A stretch of 64,000 nt of DNA. Source: Typha latifolia. Its lineage: Eukaryota > Streptophyta > Magnoliopsida > Poales > Typhaceae. This document shows, in pieces, positions 11,401 through 24,489 of the stretch. The stretch spans positions 682,001-746,000 of the forward strand of contig CM034109.1 of NCBI GenBank assembly GCA_019914945.1, written 5' to 3'. Below the pieces are notes generated by a model. The model saw only the letters and a program-made list of their open reading frames with translations. It made no database searches and was not told where the DNA came from. Within the stretch, counting starts at the first letter, position 1. Each line of letters starts with the position of its first letter. Both the position numbers and the translations under genes were made by a program.

Positions 11401-14400
11401 GATTAGAAGGTCGATAGGGAAGACTATTATGGGGCAATATTAAAATGTCTACTTTCCGCTGCATGAAAGTGCTTTTCAGTTCCTTTCAATCTAGCCCTCT
11501 CATTATCTCTTTTAAACCCTTAGACACAGCATAATGCACTACTAAATGTTGCAAATGGCCATCATGAAAAATGGTCTTCCATCCCTTATCTTGTAATTTG
11601 TATAAATGCCGTCCCTTAAGCACTTTATTGTCCATTCATCTCCAAGCTTCTCTCTCCAACTTCTACCAGAGAGATATTAATTATTTTGCCCTCCCGAACT
11701 AATGTGAAATATGGGCAGACATCCCAATTGTTATTTTCCACTCATTTCCACAGTAATGCTTCCAATCTTAACCGCTCATTTTCTAATCTTATTATCTTAC
11801 TCAACTAAGCTTAAACTCAAGTCTATTGGCTCTTGGTGATACTGGTTATTAGCAAATTTGGAAAGTGAACGGCCATATTTTATTGTTCCAGTATAAAGAA
11901 AATTCTACATGGAAGAAAAACAATCAACACAGTGAATTCATGCTTTAAATATAACGTGCATGATGGAAATATGATTTGAAAGAAGCAAAAGCAAATACAA
12001 GGTAAAGATAGAACTTCTTACCTCCATTGATTTCCTAGATGTGAGAGTTTCTCGATCTCGTTCTTCTATTTCATAGTCAAAGCTCAACTCTCCATCATCA
12101 CTCTGATCATTACCATAATAGTCATCATCATCATTCTCTGAATCATCATCATCTTCAAGCCCACTAAACTGATAATCAATATGTTGCTGCTCAGCAACTG
12201 CCTTTACATGGGGTTCAACTGCCTCAAGACACTTTAGTCCCTTCCTGAAGAAACTTAACTGAATTCCAAGAAAGAACAAAAACAGAAACACATCATTTCA
12301 TGCATCAATTTAAGAAATTAACTCTTATTATCATAGAACTACCTGTGCAGCATGGTGGCGAGCAGCCTGTGTTAAAAGACTTCGAAATTGGCCTTGCTTT
12401 AATGATTTCAAGCGAAACACAAATAGTGCCGCCTCATCTTGGTAATTGGTTAGAGCTGCTTTTAACTGCTCCTGGGAGAAATTTTCACTTTTGGAATGTC
12501 TTGACCTTCCTTTATCTCTATGTGCCGCCAGCATCAAATTATAGTATTCTCTGAAGGAGGTGTGCGCCAGTTAACAAGATGACAACATTTTAACCGAAAA
12601 TATCATGAAAATATAGTTAGTTTTGTACCTTTTATCATCGCACTGACGCTTCATCTCCTGCAATGTCAAATAATCCCGATGAAGTATGACATGACTTGTA
12701 AACAGGAGTTGAGTTTTTAACTTTTTATTGTTAAGCCACTATAAATTAGAGCAGTGGTCAAAATGGAAGTTTGGAAAGGAAAAGACTGAAAGAAAGTAAT
12801 AGCAGAACAGAAAGGCATTAAAAAGTGAAGCAATTCGATTTCTTAAACCAGCAGCAATCAGATTCTGCAACGAATCAACAAGCAACCATCAATTAGAAGA
12901 GAAAAGAAGGAAAGGACTGGTGGGGAGGGGAAGGGAGGAAGCTTTGGACTTTCAATTGGCAAACAAAATATCTTAAATCATCTCCAGTTGAAGCTTGATC
13001 CGTTGATCCATATTGGTAGAGCTTGTGATGTTAAAGGTACTAATAGATTTGAAGTGTCATTTTCCTCAGCTAATGGACTCATAACTTGAAGTTTCAGCTG
13101 ACCTTTCAACCTTCTATGGTGTGAACTGCAGTTTGGTTGTAAAGTAGCCAAAGGAAAAAAGAAAAGAAGAGAAAAAACAATATAAATAATGAAAAGAGCA
13201 TTAAAATCTCTTACTTTTCTTGGAGGGCAGAAAACTTGCTTCACTAGAGAAATAAATGATACATATGGGTTGTCCCCCTTATGTATTTGGCCTTTTTCTC
13301 TTCCAAAATTATCACATAAAGGGGAGAAAGCATTTTAAGCCAGCTAGGGCAAATTACAGTCACTTCTGGAATACATAGAGAAGGCAATTGAAATATGGAA
13401 GCTACAATAGATGCCACACTTAGGGTATACGCAAAAGATAGTACTAGACATCTGATAATTTTTAGGGCCTTCTTTGGCGAAATAAAATGTACCTTCATAG
13501 TGTGTTATGTGATGCTTGCTAGGTTGTGGCATACTAATACAATGTTTGCAGAATAAAATAAAAAAAAGCAGCCAAATTGAGAAATATAGGTCATATTAAT
13601 TAAGAAGCAGCAGTAAGAACATCAAAAGCTTTTAACTTCCAATTAATCAAGAATAAAAGATGCAAAAACATCACAAAAGTACACCTCTACAGTTTGAAGC
13701 TCTTTGAGAAGAGACTCTGATGGGGTTGTAATTGTTTGTACAATGTTGGCACGCTGAGAAATGATAAAGAATATATTAATCCCTGCTAACATAAATCAAT
13801 TTACAAGTACAAAGAACAAATACAACAATATCTAAAAGGCCCTTAGAATAATAGGAAAGGCACTCACATAGCTATCAACAAGTTTCTGAAGTTCAAACTG
13901 TACTTTGCCCAGCATCATCAAAACTCTACCTACAAGCATAATTGAAATGCATAATTATTTTATCAAGGATTAATGGAGATATATTTTAGTAACCCACCAA
14001 CTACCCAAAAGCTTAAGCTATTAGAGAATGATGATTTTTACATTTTATATTTATATTTTAACACTCCTTCTCTACCCACACCCCTCAAGGGCTTGAGACA
14101 TTTCTGATAGCCTTAAAAAGTGAACTTAACTTAAATAGGTGCAGGTTTTTCTAATCAATTGATAAGGTAGGCCTAAAGAGAATCAAACTTGGAACCTCTT
14201 AATCTGATACCATGTTCAACTTACTAACAATTCTAAAACCTTAAGCTATTAGAGAACGATGTTTTTTACCTTCAACATTCTAACATTTTCTCATACTAAA
14301 AGCACAAACAGTATCATCTTTCCTCATCAAAGAAAAGAAAACATTAGAAAGAATCACTATTTCTCACAGAACTTTGAAATTAGGAGCTAGAAGGCAAGGG

Positions 14401-16738
14401 GAGAAAATGTCAGATTTCATGGAAAACAAATAGCTCTACCAGTATTATGTACCTATTAGACCAAAGCAGCTGCAAGGGAAAGTAGTAACTATAGGGAAGT
14501 TCACCCAAATGAAAATCTCAATAACTCATTTCTTTATTAAAACCATTTTGAATTCAACAAGTAAATTGTATCTAAGGTTTGTTAAAACCCCATGGGCAGG
14601 TGAAAATAGAGTATAAACAAGCCAGCTTTAAGCCGAGCCTGAGTAGAAGCCTACAAGTCAAATTCTGCTCAAGCTCCGCTTAAAATGAATTTTGAGCCTA
14701 AAACCTGATTTAGATTCAGCTCATCCTTGAGCCGAGCCTATTTTGAGCTCAAGCCATGAATAATAATACACAATATATATATATATATATTAATCGATAA
14801 TAATTTTGAGCTTATCAAGCAAAGCTCGAGTGAGCTGACTTGTGCTCGGGCTCAGCTCGAAAGTCAAAAATCATTTCGAGACTGTAAATTTGCTCAGGTT
14901 CACTCATTTATATATGAGCTGAGTCCTCATCAACCGGAGCTCAAACTGCTCATTTATTTTGACAACCATAGATACACACACGTATTATATGCTTAAGGAG
15001 GACTCACCACTATTTTCATCATCATTCAGGGCAGTTTTTTCAAGCAAGCACATCCCCATTTCCTCTAAAGCCTCTGAGAACTCTGCACAATGTACAGAAA
15101 TATGAGAATAGCACATAGAAAACTGGCAAATATTTGCTTGGCAAAGGTGGTTTAATGATGCATTTTCAGTAAAAACAAAATCAACTGAATAATGGGAAAA
15201 GGAGGAGATTTGTTTAATTCAATATTCATATCCACTTGTCTGCTCTTAATGATTCTTCTCCATTTAAATGTTCACTTTCACCTACAAGCCTGTCTAGATT
15301 CCTAAGTACGAGTATTGAGTGTAACATCAATTTCATCATTATCACAGTTTTGCTTGAGATAGAGCTTGATGGCGAAGAAGGATTCAAATATCTCACTCTT
15401 CTACACTTCAGACTTAAACTTTGCTTTTATTGTTGCACACAAACATCAGATAACACAAGTGATTGGGGCTTGCTAACTTATGGAAAAGAAAGGCAATATA
15501 ATGGATAAGCATTTGAACGAGAAAAGAAACAATCTTTCTAGGTAAGATCGATGTAGTAGGAAGCCTAATACATAGGACATTTCCAACGTGTGATGATGTA
15601 CTCTTAATGATACGACCTAAATATCTTCCCAGGTACCCTTACTTCAAAATATAGAGCAAGGCTAACAATAAAAACAGAATGGTAAAGCTGCAATTATAAT
15701 AAATCCTGACTAGAGCATGATGCAAAGTACCATAAACACCATTCGCCGTAGCAGCTGCAGCAGAAAGCAAGCTATCATAGAAGTTCCTCATTTCCTTCAT
15801 ATCCTGTAAAAAAAGGAAAATCTGTGAGAATTAAAGATATCATTTTGCATAGAGGACTGAGAATAAGCTTTTGCTAGAGTAATTTGTAAATGTTGCAGTT
15901 ATTTTAAGCCAATTTTATGCAGACTTCCATAGTCTATAAATTGTTTTCCTCCATAATGTGGATCAAATAGGGAATTATGGTAGCTATATTATGTGTATTC
16001 AGATGTTCAACAGTTCCACAACATAAGCAAGCACTAGTTATCCCATCCAACCTCAAGTTATCTGGCAATACCTGCATTAAAATGGATTACCATTCAAGTG
16101 TTCGTGCAGCAGCTAGGAATTTTTCATGCATCCATCAATTATCAATAAATAAGATAACAAATCAAATATGCTTATGCTCATAAAATTTGCAACACGGCCT
16201 TGGTAAAACAAACCAAAAAAAAAAGTCAAAGTTCATAAAAGAGCAACAATTTTTAATTAGTAAAGAATCGCAGAAGTCTTTAAAAGCTGCATCAGAGTGT
16301 TGAATTGATTCTAAGAGGTATAAGAGAAAGTCAAAAGATGGAAACAGAATTCCATTTCTTGCATTAAGGGACTTATCTACTTCACCAGACTATGTCTAAC
16401 CAACCGATCAAGGTAAGGAAAGCCATTAGTATGCATCAGTTCATGATACTTAGGCCAATAAGAGGAAAGAGCCCACGAATCACACAAACACAGAAGCCAA
16501 CTTTTGTCTCAAGATCAAACAGAACAACCCAAGGCCAGATCTTTTCTAGACGACTCACTTAAAGATAGAACTTTGATGTCAAATTCGGCAGAAGATGGCA
16601 AAAGAGAAAAGGTAAAACAAAAATTCGATTTACCTCTGAGGCCTGGACGAGCTCGTCCAACTTAGCCAGCGGGTGGCGATCCCTCTTCGTCTTGGGCTCA
16701 TGGCGATTAATCTGAAAAACCCGCAGCGGCGACTTCAT
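8441..16738 (-). CDS. BAR-domain, Ser/Pro-rich protein of the At2g33490 family, 617 aa, ten coding exons
   Basis: Belongs to the plant family annotated as hydroxyproline-rich or uncharacterised protein At2g33490, which has an N-terminal BAR-like helical domain expected to bind curved membranes as a dimer. Coding exons: 16634-16738, 15731-15803, 15008-15082, 13868-13929, 13685-13753, 12629-12657, 12343-12550, 12022-12258, 10264-10317, 8441-9382. All junctions are GT..AG and total 1854 nt in phase. Exon 1 encodes MKSPLRVFQINRHEPK; an in-frame ATG eight codons upstream (16762) is possible, but the MKSPLR start fits the family. Residues about 36-280 form the helical domain (FYDSLLSAAAATANGVY, LGKVQFELQKLVDSY, REYYNLMLAAHRDK). 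An acidic Asp-rich patch lies at about 241-264. Residues 305-617, a single exon, are Ser/Pro-rich and disordered (SSPLNF, LPRPP, SPPLTPISL). Length is close to Arabidopsis At2g33490. Function in the cell is inferred from the domain only. Confidence 0.9.
13989..14285 (-). mobile_element. TRIM-like element (short terminal direct repeats plus tRNA-Met-type primer site), copy A
   Basis: Read on the minus strand, two direct repeats of about 72-75 bp (14214-14285 and 13989-14063) flank an internal part of about 150 bp with no coding capacity. Both begin TGTTA and share TCTAATAGCTTAAG. Immediately after the first repeat comes ATGGTATCAGAT (14202-14213), which matches the usual initiator-tRNA-Met primer-binding site of plant retroelements. 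This is the architecture of terminal-repeat retrotransposons in miniature. It lies in an intron of the BAR-domain gene. Confidence 0.65.
14590..14965. repeat. AGCTCG-type dispersed repeat, copy 1
   Basis: Dense in GAGCC, GCTCGAG and GAGCTGAGC words in an otherwise AT-rich intron, with a short (TA)n at about 14775-14790. One end reads TTTTGACAACC, the same type of end as the copy at 60276. No coding capacity; probably a non-autonomous DNA element. Confidence 0.6.
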
Positions 16739-17110
16739 CTCCACCTCCGCGCGAGAACCCAAGTGCCAAAATCGAGATCAAGAAAAGATGTCGACAAGGA
16801 TAGATCGAAACCTGAAGCAACTAAGAGTATGGAAATGGAGAAAGCAAGATGGAGGAGAGAGGAGGACAAGGGCTCTCTACTACGTGTCTGAGATTAGAAG
16901 TCTCATATGGGGAAAAAGACGACGACGAAGGAGAAGAAGGACCCCCCTCCTCCCTCTTTTTCTCTCTCTATTGATTTCGTATTTGACCAGAGAAAAACAA
17001 AGACGGCGGAAGAGAGAGAAAGAGGAACGAAAGGGAGTGAGACATGAGAAGGAAACGAAGAGGTGTGAGAATAGCACCCATCTTCTCTGCTACAATAGTT
17101 AAGTACAAAC
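16739..17110. promoter_or_regulatory. Probable 5' UTR and promoter of the BAR-domain gene
   Basis: GC-richer, strongly purine-biased on the plus strand (pyrimidine-rich on the gene strand), directly upstream of the start at 16738 and ending where AT-rich spacer begins. CT-rich leaders are common in plant genes. ORFs in this stretch are low-complexity Arg/Glu or Ser/Phe translations and are not taken as genes. Confidence 0.4.
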
Positions 17111-20100
17111 ACCCGTTATGACCGTTACACATGCCGTTATAATCTTAGATAGATTACGTTTAAATTACAAGTAAATATTGCAGTTTTGACAAAATTATTT
17201 TACCCAATAATTATCAATTTCAACACCCTCCTGAATGCCTCCGATTATTTAGTTATCAATTTCATTTGATTTTTTTCGTTAAAATAAAAAGATAATTCTA
17301 CTACGAACTTTTTTCTACCTATTGACTTTATAATTAAATAACTATTTTACCCTTAAATTTCTTCCTTTTTTTCTTTAAAATAAAAGTATCGTTTGATTTT
17401 TTTTTCATAATTATGAGGATTAATAAGGGCATTTATGTGGAGAATCTGGATGTAATTATCCCTTAAAAAATGTAATTAACTCTTATTTTATTTGTTAGTC
17501 ATACGAGTTGTTTGATAATAGTTAACGGCATTAAACATGATTACGACTTTTTGATGGAGAATTTTAAAAAAAAAATGATTATGACCTTGATTGGATCGCC
17601 ACGAAGAATAGTCGTTCAATCTGATTGAAATTATCTTGAAGATATATATTAATATTGTACTTTAAAGTTCTAATTAATATTCTCCTACATTTTGGTAATT
17701 TGTGATTAACTCCTCATTAAAAATCGTACCAAAAAAAAAGTTGTTCGAATTAATTATTATTATTATTTAAGAACTTTCTGCACCCTTTTCATGTTCAAGT
17801 TGGGATAAGAATAATGTACTTTTAGAGTACTAATGACTCTAATTAATTAAACTTGAATAGCTTTGCTTCCCACTTTTTTTATAAATAAAAAAAAAAAGAA
17901 GAATGCCCAAAGATAAACTAAGTGACTAATTTTGATGCAATCTAGTTCAGATTGGATCACATCATGGGGACATTAGGTTCAATAGATTGAGTCTAGTTAT
18001 CTTATTTGCATATTTTGTTTAGTTAGAGCCTTAGTATGTTAGGATTTTATTTGATTTTTGAATAATATCAAACCAGTTGGATAAGATGCCAACCTCAGAT
18101 CTACAACTTTAGTATTCACGACTTCTCCAGATTCAGAATCAAGCAAAACGAATGGTTAATATGAGAAGATAAGGAAGACTAGTTTAGTTAAATTCATCTT
18201 AGACCTTTTGATTTAATCTCTATAAATATGTTCTTATGGCTTGTATTTTAAATATGCTTGGAATGAAAGATTAATTGGTTTTTGCCATAGCATCTCTTGG
18301 CACGGCAGGCCTACTTCTCCCCCTTCATCTTCCTATCTTAATCGTCTTTTTCTCTCGTACGATTTTTACCACAGTTGTAGGCAAATCATAGCATTCAACC
18401 ATCTATCACATCCGCAAACCACCACCACCATCATTTATTACTGAGCCACCTCTATCAACTACTCGGCCTCCATTCCATCATCACCTTCATCCTATACCTA
18501 GGAATCCGTGCCTCCACCCATGGATCCCAAATTTCATGCAGACCTGAATCTCAATTGCTACGAATCGGATTAAGCCGATTCGTAACAAATTTTATTTCTC
18601 AAATATGTTTAGGTTTTTAATCCGCCTCCAAGATGCATGTTTTTTTATAGGAAATTTGTATATAACACTTTATTTTATAAGTAGTTGACACCCTATATTT
18701 TCACTATAAGAGATATTTATTTCTAAAATAACTAAAACATCCTTAGTATGACTTGTTTGAGGGTATTTTCATAATTTTTTTTACTATAGTTTCATTACAT
18801 ATTTACTAAATTATTAGGCTTGATTTATAAATAATAAAAATATAGGGCGTAAACTATAGTTTCATTAAAATATAGGATGTTATATGCAAATTTTTTGTGC
18901 CTATAATTTTCATATCACACCTGAAATAACTAGATTATAAGTGAAATTACAAAATTATCCATGGGCTATTTTCTAACTTAACTCTAGAGTAATTAAATTT
19001 ATCGAAATGCCCTTAAAATGTGCTCGGAGAATTTGGGGTATTTTAGGAGTTAAATAAAAATAAATGGGAATTTTTTTTAATAATTAATTATATCTAAAGC
19101 CCCTTAAATTATTGTCCATTTTCAAAGAGACCCTCTTTTATTAATATTTTGATTCCTCAATTATCTAATATCTATTATTCAATAATATTAACAAAAACAT
19201 CAAATAACTATCTAATATTTCCTCCTAAATCTCCCTATCCTCTCATTTTTTTTTATCTTTTTTCTCTCAAAATAGCAATAACTATGTCACATTTTTTTTC
19301 TTAGAAAATTAGGAGGATAAAAAAGAAAGAGGGGTCAAATTACAAATATATTAAAGATAGGAAGTAAAAGTATATTTTACCCCTTGAGAACAAATTTAAA
19401 TTTACTTTATTCTCTTATAATTTTATTTGTGTCAAAGTTATACCCAAACTAAAATTATTAGTTTTTTCATCATAATCAAATTAAATGTCAAATATGAAGA
19501 TATTAATTAGAGACAAAGTTAAAAGAGAATTAAGTAAACTTCTCAGTACATCTAAAATAATACCGATCAAATTTTAGATAACAAAATTATAATAAAAACA
19601 TATATTTTTTTAATACATTTATCATATCTTTATTATTTAAAATCTGATTAATATCATTAGATGAGTTTAAAATTTGATCAAATGTGATAAAAAAATATAT
19701 ATATATAACGATTTCTATTTGATCTACTGAAACAAATTTAGCCCTAACCATAAGAAAAAAATATATTTTCTTATAAAATTTTTTTTGAGAGATAGGGTGT
19801 GCATTTTAGAATTAAAAGGGTTAGGATATAGAGTTAATGCATTGCTTGCCCTCCTTGCCCGGTCAATCTAAACGCGGTGAGTTGACCGTTGACTAAAAAT
19901 CCCCTACACTTTATATTATATATTATTGATGATGCAATCATTTCTAATATAAACTGGTCAAATCTTTGACTAAGTTAATAAAAAAATGGGTTGGATAAAT
20001 ACACGCTTTTTTAATTCCAAATTCAAGACTTAGATGCGAGATTAAATAGTTATAAAATCACTAAACCAGATAATTACTCTCTAAGTATAAGTTGTTTTTT

Positions 20101-20348
20101 TAGTTCGAATTTTTTTGACATAACTCGTTAAATCGATAAACGATTTATATTTGAAATTATTGTCCGATTTAGCCGCTTGTGTAGAAAATTTTCCTCCTAA
20201 CCGTTAGCGGTTTATTCAACAACATTTGAGTTTACATATAAGTCGTTAAATCTGACGACTTATACTTGAAAGTTGTTATTTAATTTAGCAGTCTTGCTAT
20301 TCATTTAACCGGCTTGATCATGAGCTGACTCAATAAGACTCAAACTAG
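17111..20348. other. AT-rich intergenic spacer
   Basis: No gene recognised. Contains the MITE-like element at 18648-18895 and otherwise long AT-rich stretches with scattered poly-A and poly-T runs. Confidence 0.6.
18648..18895. mobile_element. MITE-like element with imperfect terminal inverted repeats
   Basis: Left end AATTTGTATATAACACTTTA and the complement of the right end AATTTGCATATAACATCCTA form an imperfect inverted repeat of roughly 25 bp around a non-coding core of about 200 bp. The superfamily is not determined and I could not define a clean target-site duplication. Confidence 0.5.
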
Positions 20349-20353
20349 TAATA

Positions 20354-21050
20354 TGTTACGAATCGGGTTGATTTGATCCTAATGGTTTTGGACTAGATTA
20401 AGGACGTGACTTTTAAAGAAAGTTGTGAATAATCTAATCGTTGGATCTTCTTGAATTTTGAATATGTTGTCGCTCTTGAAAAGAGATTTTCAACGAATCC
20501 AATATCATAGGACTATGATGGCTAGATAGGTGCTAGGTTAATTCCTTTGTGTGAAGGGTGAGAAGTTATTATAGAAGATGGGGATTAAGAGTTAGAGAAA
20601 GTCGACCAAAGACTTAGATGATGGAAGAAAGAAGGTAGAAGAGGGCGCCAAATGCTAGAGTAAGAGAGAAGGAGATAAAGGTACAGCGCCGATTTCAATT
20701 ATCAGATTAACTCCAATTAGGATTTTCTTCACATATTTATAGAGGCTCACCATGAGGACTCATTAACTAAGTTAAAAAACCTAGTAAACTAACAATTTTG
20801 GCCGCGGTGCGTTCGAATGCACCCGATCGTGTCCGAACGCGTCTGATCGCATTTGAATGCACAAATACCATTTTGTGTTGTTGCGAACACATGCAAACGT
20901 TCGAACAATCCCGTTCGAATGCAGTTCTCTGGCATTTGAACGCTCCATAGCAAAATATTTTATTCTCTCAAACAAATACAAACTAAATAAATAGGCTCAT
21001 CTCAATGAATCCAATACCGCGAGTGGATCCAATCCGACCAAGTCGTATCA
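20354..21050 (-). mobile_element. Solo LTR with perfect 5-bp target-site duplication
   Basis: A 697-bp block bounded by TG...CA and flanked on both sides by TAATA (20349-20353 and 21051-21055). The two ends mirror each other: TGTTACGAATCGG on the plus strand and TGATACGACTTGG on the minus strand. There is no internal coding region and no second LTR, so this is a solo LTR left by recombination. Orientation is a guess from TGATACGACTTGG as the 5' end. The centre (about 20800-20950) is rich in TTCGAA and GCATTCGAA words. Family (copia or gypsy) cannot be told. Confidence 0.85.
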
Positions 21051-21055
21051 TAATA

Positions 21056-22030
21056 TAATTTATATTATATAAAAGTATATTATGTAAACTATTAGATCAA
21101 TGATTTATTAGTTTATGTTTTTACAATATTTATGTTCTTATAGTTGAATCATGCTATATTTCAAGCTTGATTAATTTAAGCTTGATCAAGCTCAAAATTA
21201 GACTTGCAATTATTTATTGTTCAGTTAGTTTAGGTAGAGCTATCATATATATATACAATTAATGTGATGGCACATCCAAATGGATCTATATGAATCAACT
21301 ACAAAGCTCATGTTGTAGGGTTTACTAAATTTAGTAGGCACAAAATTTAAAGTCCATTTCACCTAGCTCATCGAACTCAATTGATTACTGAGAAGCTTCT
21401 TCTTTCTCCTCTCCTCTGTTTTATCATAATCATTTGTATTTTTGATCATATACTTTGTCTCTCATACTATTATTTTTGTGTTAAATTTTTTGTGATTTTG
21501 AGCAATTTTCTCTTAATAATTATGGAGTTCGATGTATAGAGTGTAGGAGAGTTCGATGTATAGAGTGTATGGATGGTTATTTGATAGTTTTGCAGCTAAG
21601 TCTTGTAGAGGAAAGTCTACTAAGAAATTTTTGTTGGTATTTATTGTCCTCTAATATGAATAGAGATGTCTTAATTTCTTATTCTTCTAGATTTAATATT
21701 TAATTAAGGGTGTCGAAACATAATAAGTAATCTCCATACATAAAACATTTACTACCAAGATATTGGTTGCGCAAATTTTTTTACTCTCTGAATAGCTTTG
21801 TAATACATTTAGTTATATCGTCTAATTTCTAACGATTTATTTAAAGTAAATATAAAATTACATTATGATCGAATTTCAAGGCAAATGTTAGTTTATAATT
21901 TTGCTAATATTAATAGCTTTTTTTTTTTAATTTTATGAACTTGATGGTTGGAAGTAATAGTAGATGTTGTCCTTGTAACCTAAAAAATATTAACTTAAGA
22001 AATTATTTTAATTTAAAATAGTAGATTTTT
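21056..22030. other. AT-rich spacer with a short tandem duplication
   Basis: No gene recognised. A unit of about 26 bp containing GTTCGATGTATAGAGTGTA is present twice in tandem at about 21527-21572. Confidence 0.5.
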
Positions 22031-22064
22031 ATATTATTTTGATGTGATTTAAAACTATGACCTC

Positions 22065-22137
22065 TGGGTGTGATACCATGTTTTACTACTTTAAAAGTTT
22101 AAACTATTAGAAAATAATAATTTTTATATTCTAACAA
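22065..22137 (-). mobile_element. TRIM-like element fragment, copy B
   Basis: On the minus strand it starts TGTTAGAATATAAAAATT and continues through a diverged CTAATAGTTTAAAC to ATGGTATCACA (primer-site-like). It therefore matches the 5' terminal repeat plus primer site of the copy at 13989-14285. The rest of the element is not recognisable. Confidence 0.45.
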
Positions 22138-22439
22138 AAAGGTGATATTAGTTTGAAAGTTCTCTTTTCTTTCTAAAGAGAAGAAATGGGAAAGATATTG
22201 TGTCTGTTATTTTGTTATGAAGGAAGAAACCAATAATAAAGTAATAGATATTTTTCTACTAATATAATTTTATGATACTGCTTCTTTTATGACTACTGAT
22301 GATAATAATTTTATATGAAAATACGTTACAAGGATGGAAAAATTGGGATAAGACAAAGGTAGTCATAATTTTAGATGTAAATATTGTTAACAAGTCTATA
22401 ATCATATTATAAAGTAAATGCTCGCATGTTAATTTTATT

Positions 22440-23080
22440 AACTGAACGAAGTCCTTCAACCTTGTGAAGGTCTTCTTCTTGCCCTATTTTTAAAATCGGG
22501 ATATTTTACATGTCCATTTTCTTTACTTTCGATTTCTCATATTGTGATGTTCGAGATCAACGTCGTGTTCAAATAGTTCCAACCATTTTTGCATCTCCAT
22601 TTGAAGTTGACAAGAAAGAATTCCGAAAAAAATCTGACTCGGAAGGGAGGCTAGAGTGGGCTCGGGAAGTCGAGTTGACCTTGAAAGGAATCTAGTAGCA
22701 CCCCCGAGAAACTCTATTTATAGGTAAATCGGTCGGGAAGAGCAAATTGATGCTAGATGGAGAGGAGGGGCAGCCGCTCACATTGAACCCTATGAATAGA
22801 ATCTCTAGCTTTTCGGTTCGTGAGAGGAACGAACTGTTGTGATTCACTTCCTCTCCTGCCAATTCTTTGCGGAGTCATAAGGAAAGTACCAGTTAGACAT
22901 GGAGCACCCACCGGTCAAGCCATTTCGATATCTTTCACAGCAGGCAATGTCTGAGGCGAGACAACTTTAGCTAGGAGCCTCTTTTCCTTTTGCCCAGCTC
23001 CCCAAAAACAAGCGCTAAGATCAGACGAGAGAAATAGATATGAGTTTTCTAATTAGCTTTGCTGCTGATCCTCTAACCAC
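22440..23080. other. GC-richer patch, possibly organelle-derived DNA
   Basis: Base composition changes to near 50% GC inside a spacer of about 30% GC, and the sequence has the low-bias, non-repetitive texture of plant mitochondrial intergenic DNA. An open frame at 22510-22695 (61 codons) ends in EVELTLKGI and is not a protein I recognise. Identification as a nuclear insertion of mitochondrial DNA is a guess from composition only. Confidence 0.3.
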
Positions 23081-23559
23081 TTAGAGTCAGAGTCAACATC
23101 AAAGGTGGTGACACACTCAATGCCAAGAGAGAGAGAAAGCAGACGCGGTGAATGGCTCAAGGGTCTTACTATTTACTTGACTATGATCTTACTTTGGTCT
23201 CTGGTTTGATGGTTGTATGTGCTAAAAATTCTGTACATTCCGTTTAGTTTTCCATCTCAGTCTTTCACGATACTTCAAGTTAGAGACTATAATATTTATT
23301 AATGAGTCACGATGATCCATTACGATCTAAAGATGAACGATATACCTTATGTTACTTTGTTGCTTTGTAATGAGTTCTTAGTTTTTAAAATTTATATGAA
23401 ACTTAAATACCCATACATGTTTTATGGCTCGTAACGATGATCTTGTGGTTTTTTTAGAATTTGTGCACTTTTGATTGTCTTTCAATCTTTTTAATTCCTA
23501 AATTCTCAGGAATACTTCGTATAGCTTAATATATGAATGCTTTCACTTTTTATCGTGTC

Positions 23560-24120
23560 GTGTCCGTGTTCGTAATTCTCTTCAATCTAAGTCGTATGGC
23601 GGACCGTTAAATCGCTTAGCGGGCCTAGTGGCTCATTGCGGATCAGCCCGCTATAGAGCTGTCGGATCTTGATTCGGGTCGGATCTTGACTATTTGCTAA
23701 CCCGTTAACTATTTAAAACAAAACCCAATCGTTCTCTTCTCTCCCTCACCCTCGATCTGAGCCCTAAAAACTAAGTCTGCCTCTCTCGATCGTCGTCTCC
23801 CTCTCTCGATCGTCCCCCTCTCTCGATCATCTCCGAGTGGCGGCGACATGTCGATGGCGGCAAGCGATAACCCTCAAATCCAGCGGCGAGCGAGGTGCCC
23901 CTTAAACCCGTTTTTTTTCTTCTTCTCTTTCTTCCCTATTTCACTGTCCTCTATTTATTGATTTCTTCCCTTTTCACTCTCGGCGGCCACCTTCTGGTTT
24001 GGCCGCCGAGAGAGAAAGGCCGCCAAGCAGCATTTTTTTCTTCCTTTTCTCCTTCTCTTTTTCCCTTTCATTGTCGGCTTTCTTCTCTTTCTAGTTTCTT
24101 CAGTGCTACAGTAGGTTCCT
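23560..24120 (+). promoter_or_regulatory. Possible promoter and non-coding first exon of the CCCH gene
   Basis: A GC-richer block with CT-rich tracts, GCCCTAAAA near 23761 and three tandem CTCTCGATCGTC-like units (about 23780-23830) has the look of a plant transcription start region. A strong acceptor (TTCATTTCAG, ending at 26871) lies 65 nt upstream of the CCCH gene's ATG, so a leader exon here joined by a 5'-UTR intron of about 2.8 kb is plausible. Not demonstrated. Confidence 0.35.
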
Positions 24121-24489
24121 TCTCTAATTAGTAATTAAAAGCAATAGATAATCACGGCAAGCATGCTTTGTTTCCCTGCTTCTTTAGTTTCCTTTCACAG
24201 TTTTACTCTCCTGATTCCTGATAATTGATAATGAATAATGATTATTGAGCTAATTAGTTTGCTAGAGAAGAAAGCCGACAGGGTTGATTCCTGGGCTCTT
24301 TGCTGATCCGTGCTAATTAGCAAATTGATTATTTAACTGTCTTGAACAGTTGAACTCTTAATTCTTAAATGGAGATTTCTTCGAATTCTTTCACTGTCCT
24401 AACAAATTTGCTGTATTAGTTTTCTAATTAGTATTTATTGTTAATCTATTTATGCTAGAGGATTCAATTGCTAGTTAGTACTTACTGTT

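Noticed and set aside
16788..17112. ORFs of 65-104 codons on both strands
   Set aside because: They are Arg/Glu or Ser/Phe/Leu runs caused by a purine-biased leader upstream of the BAR gene.
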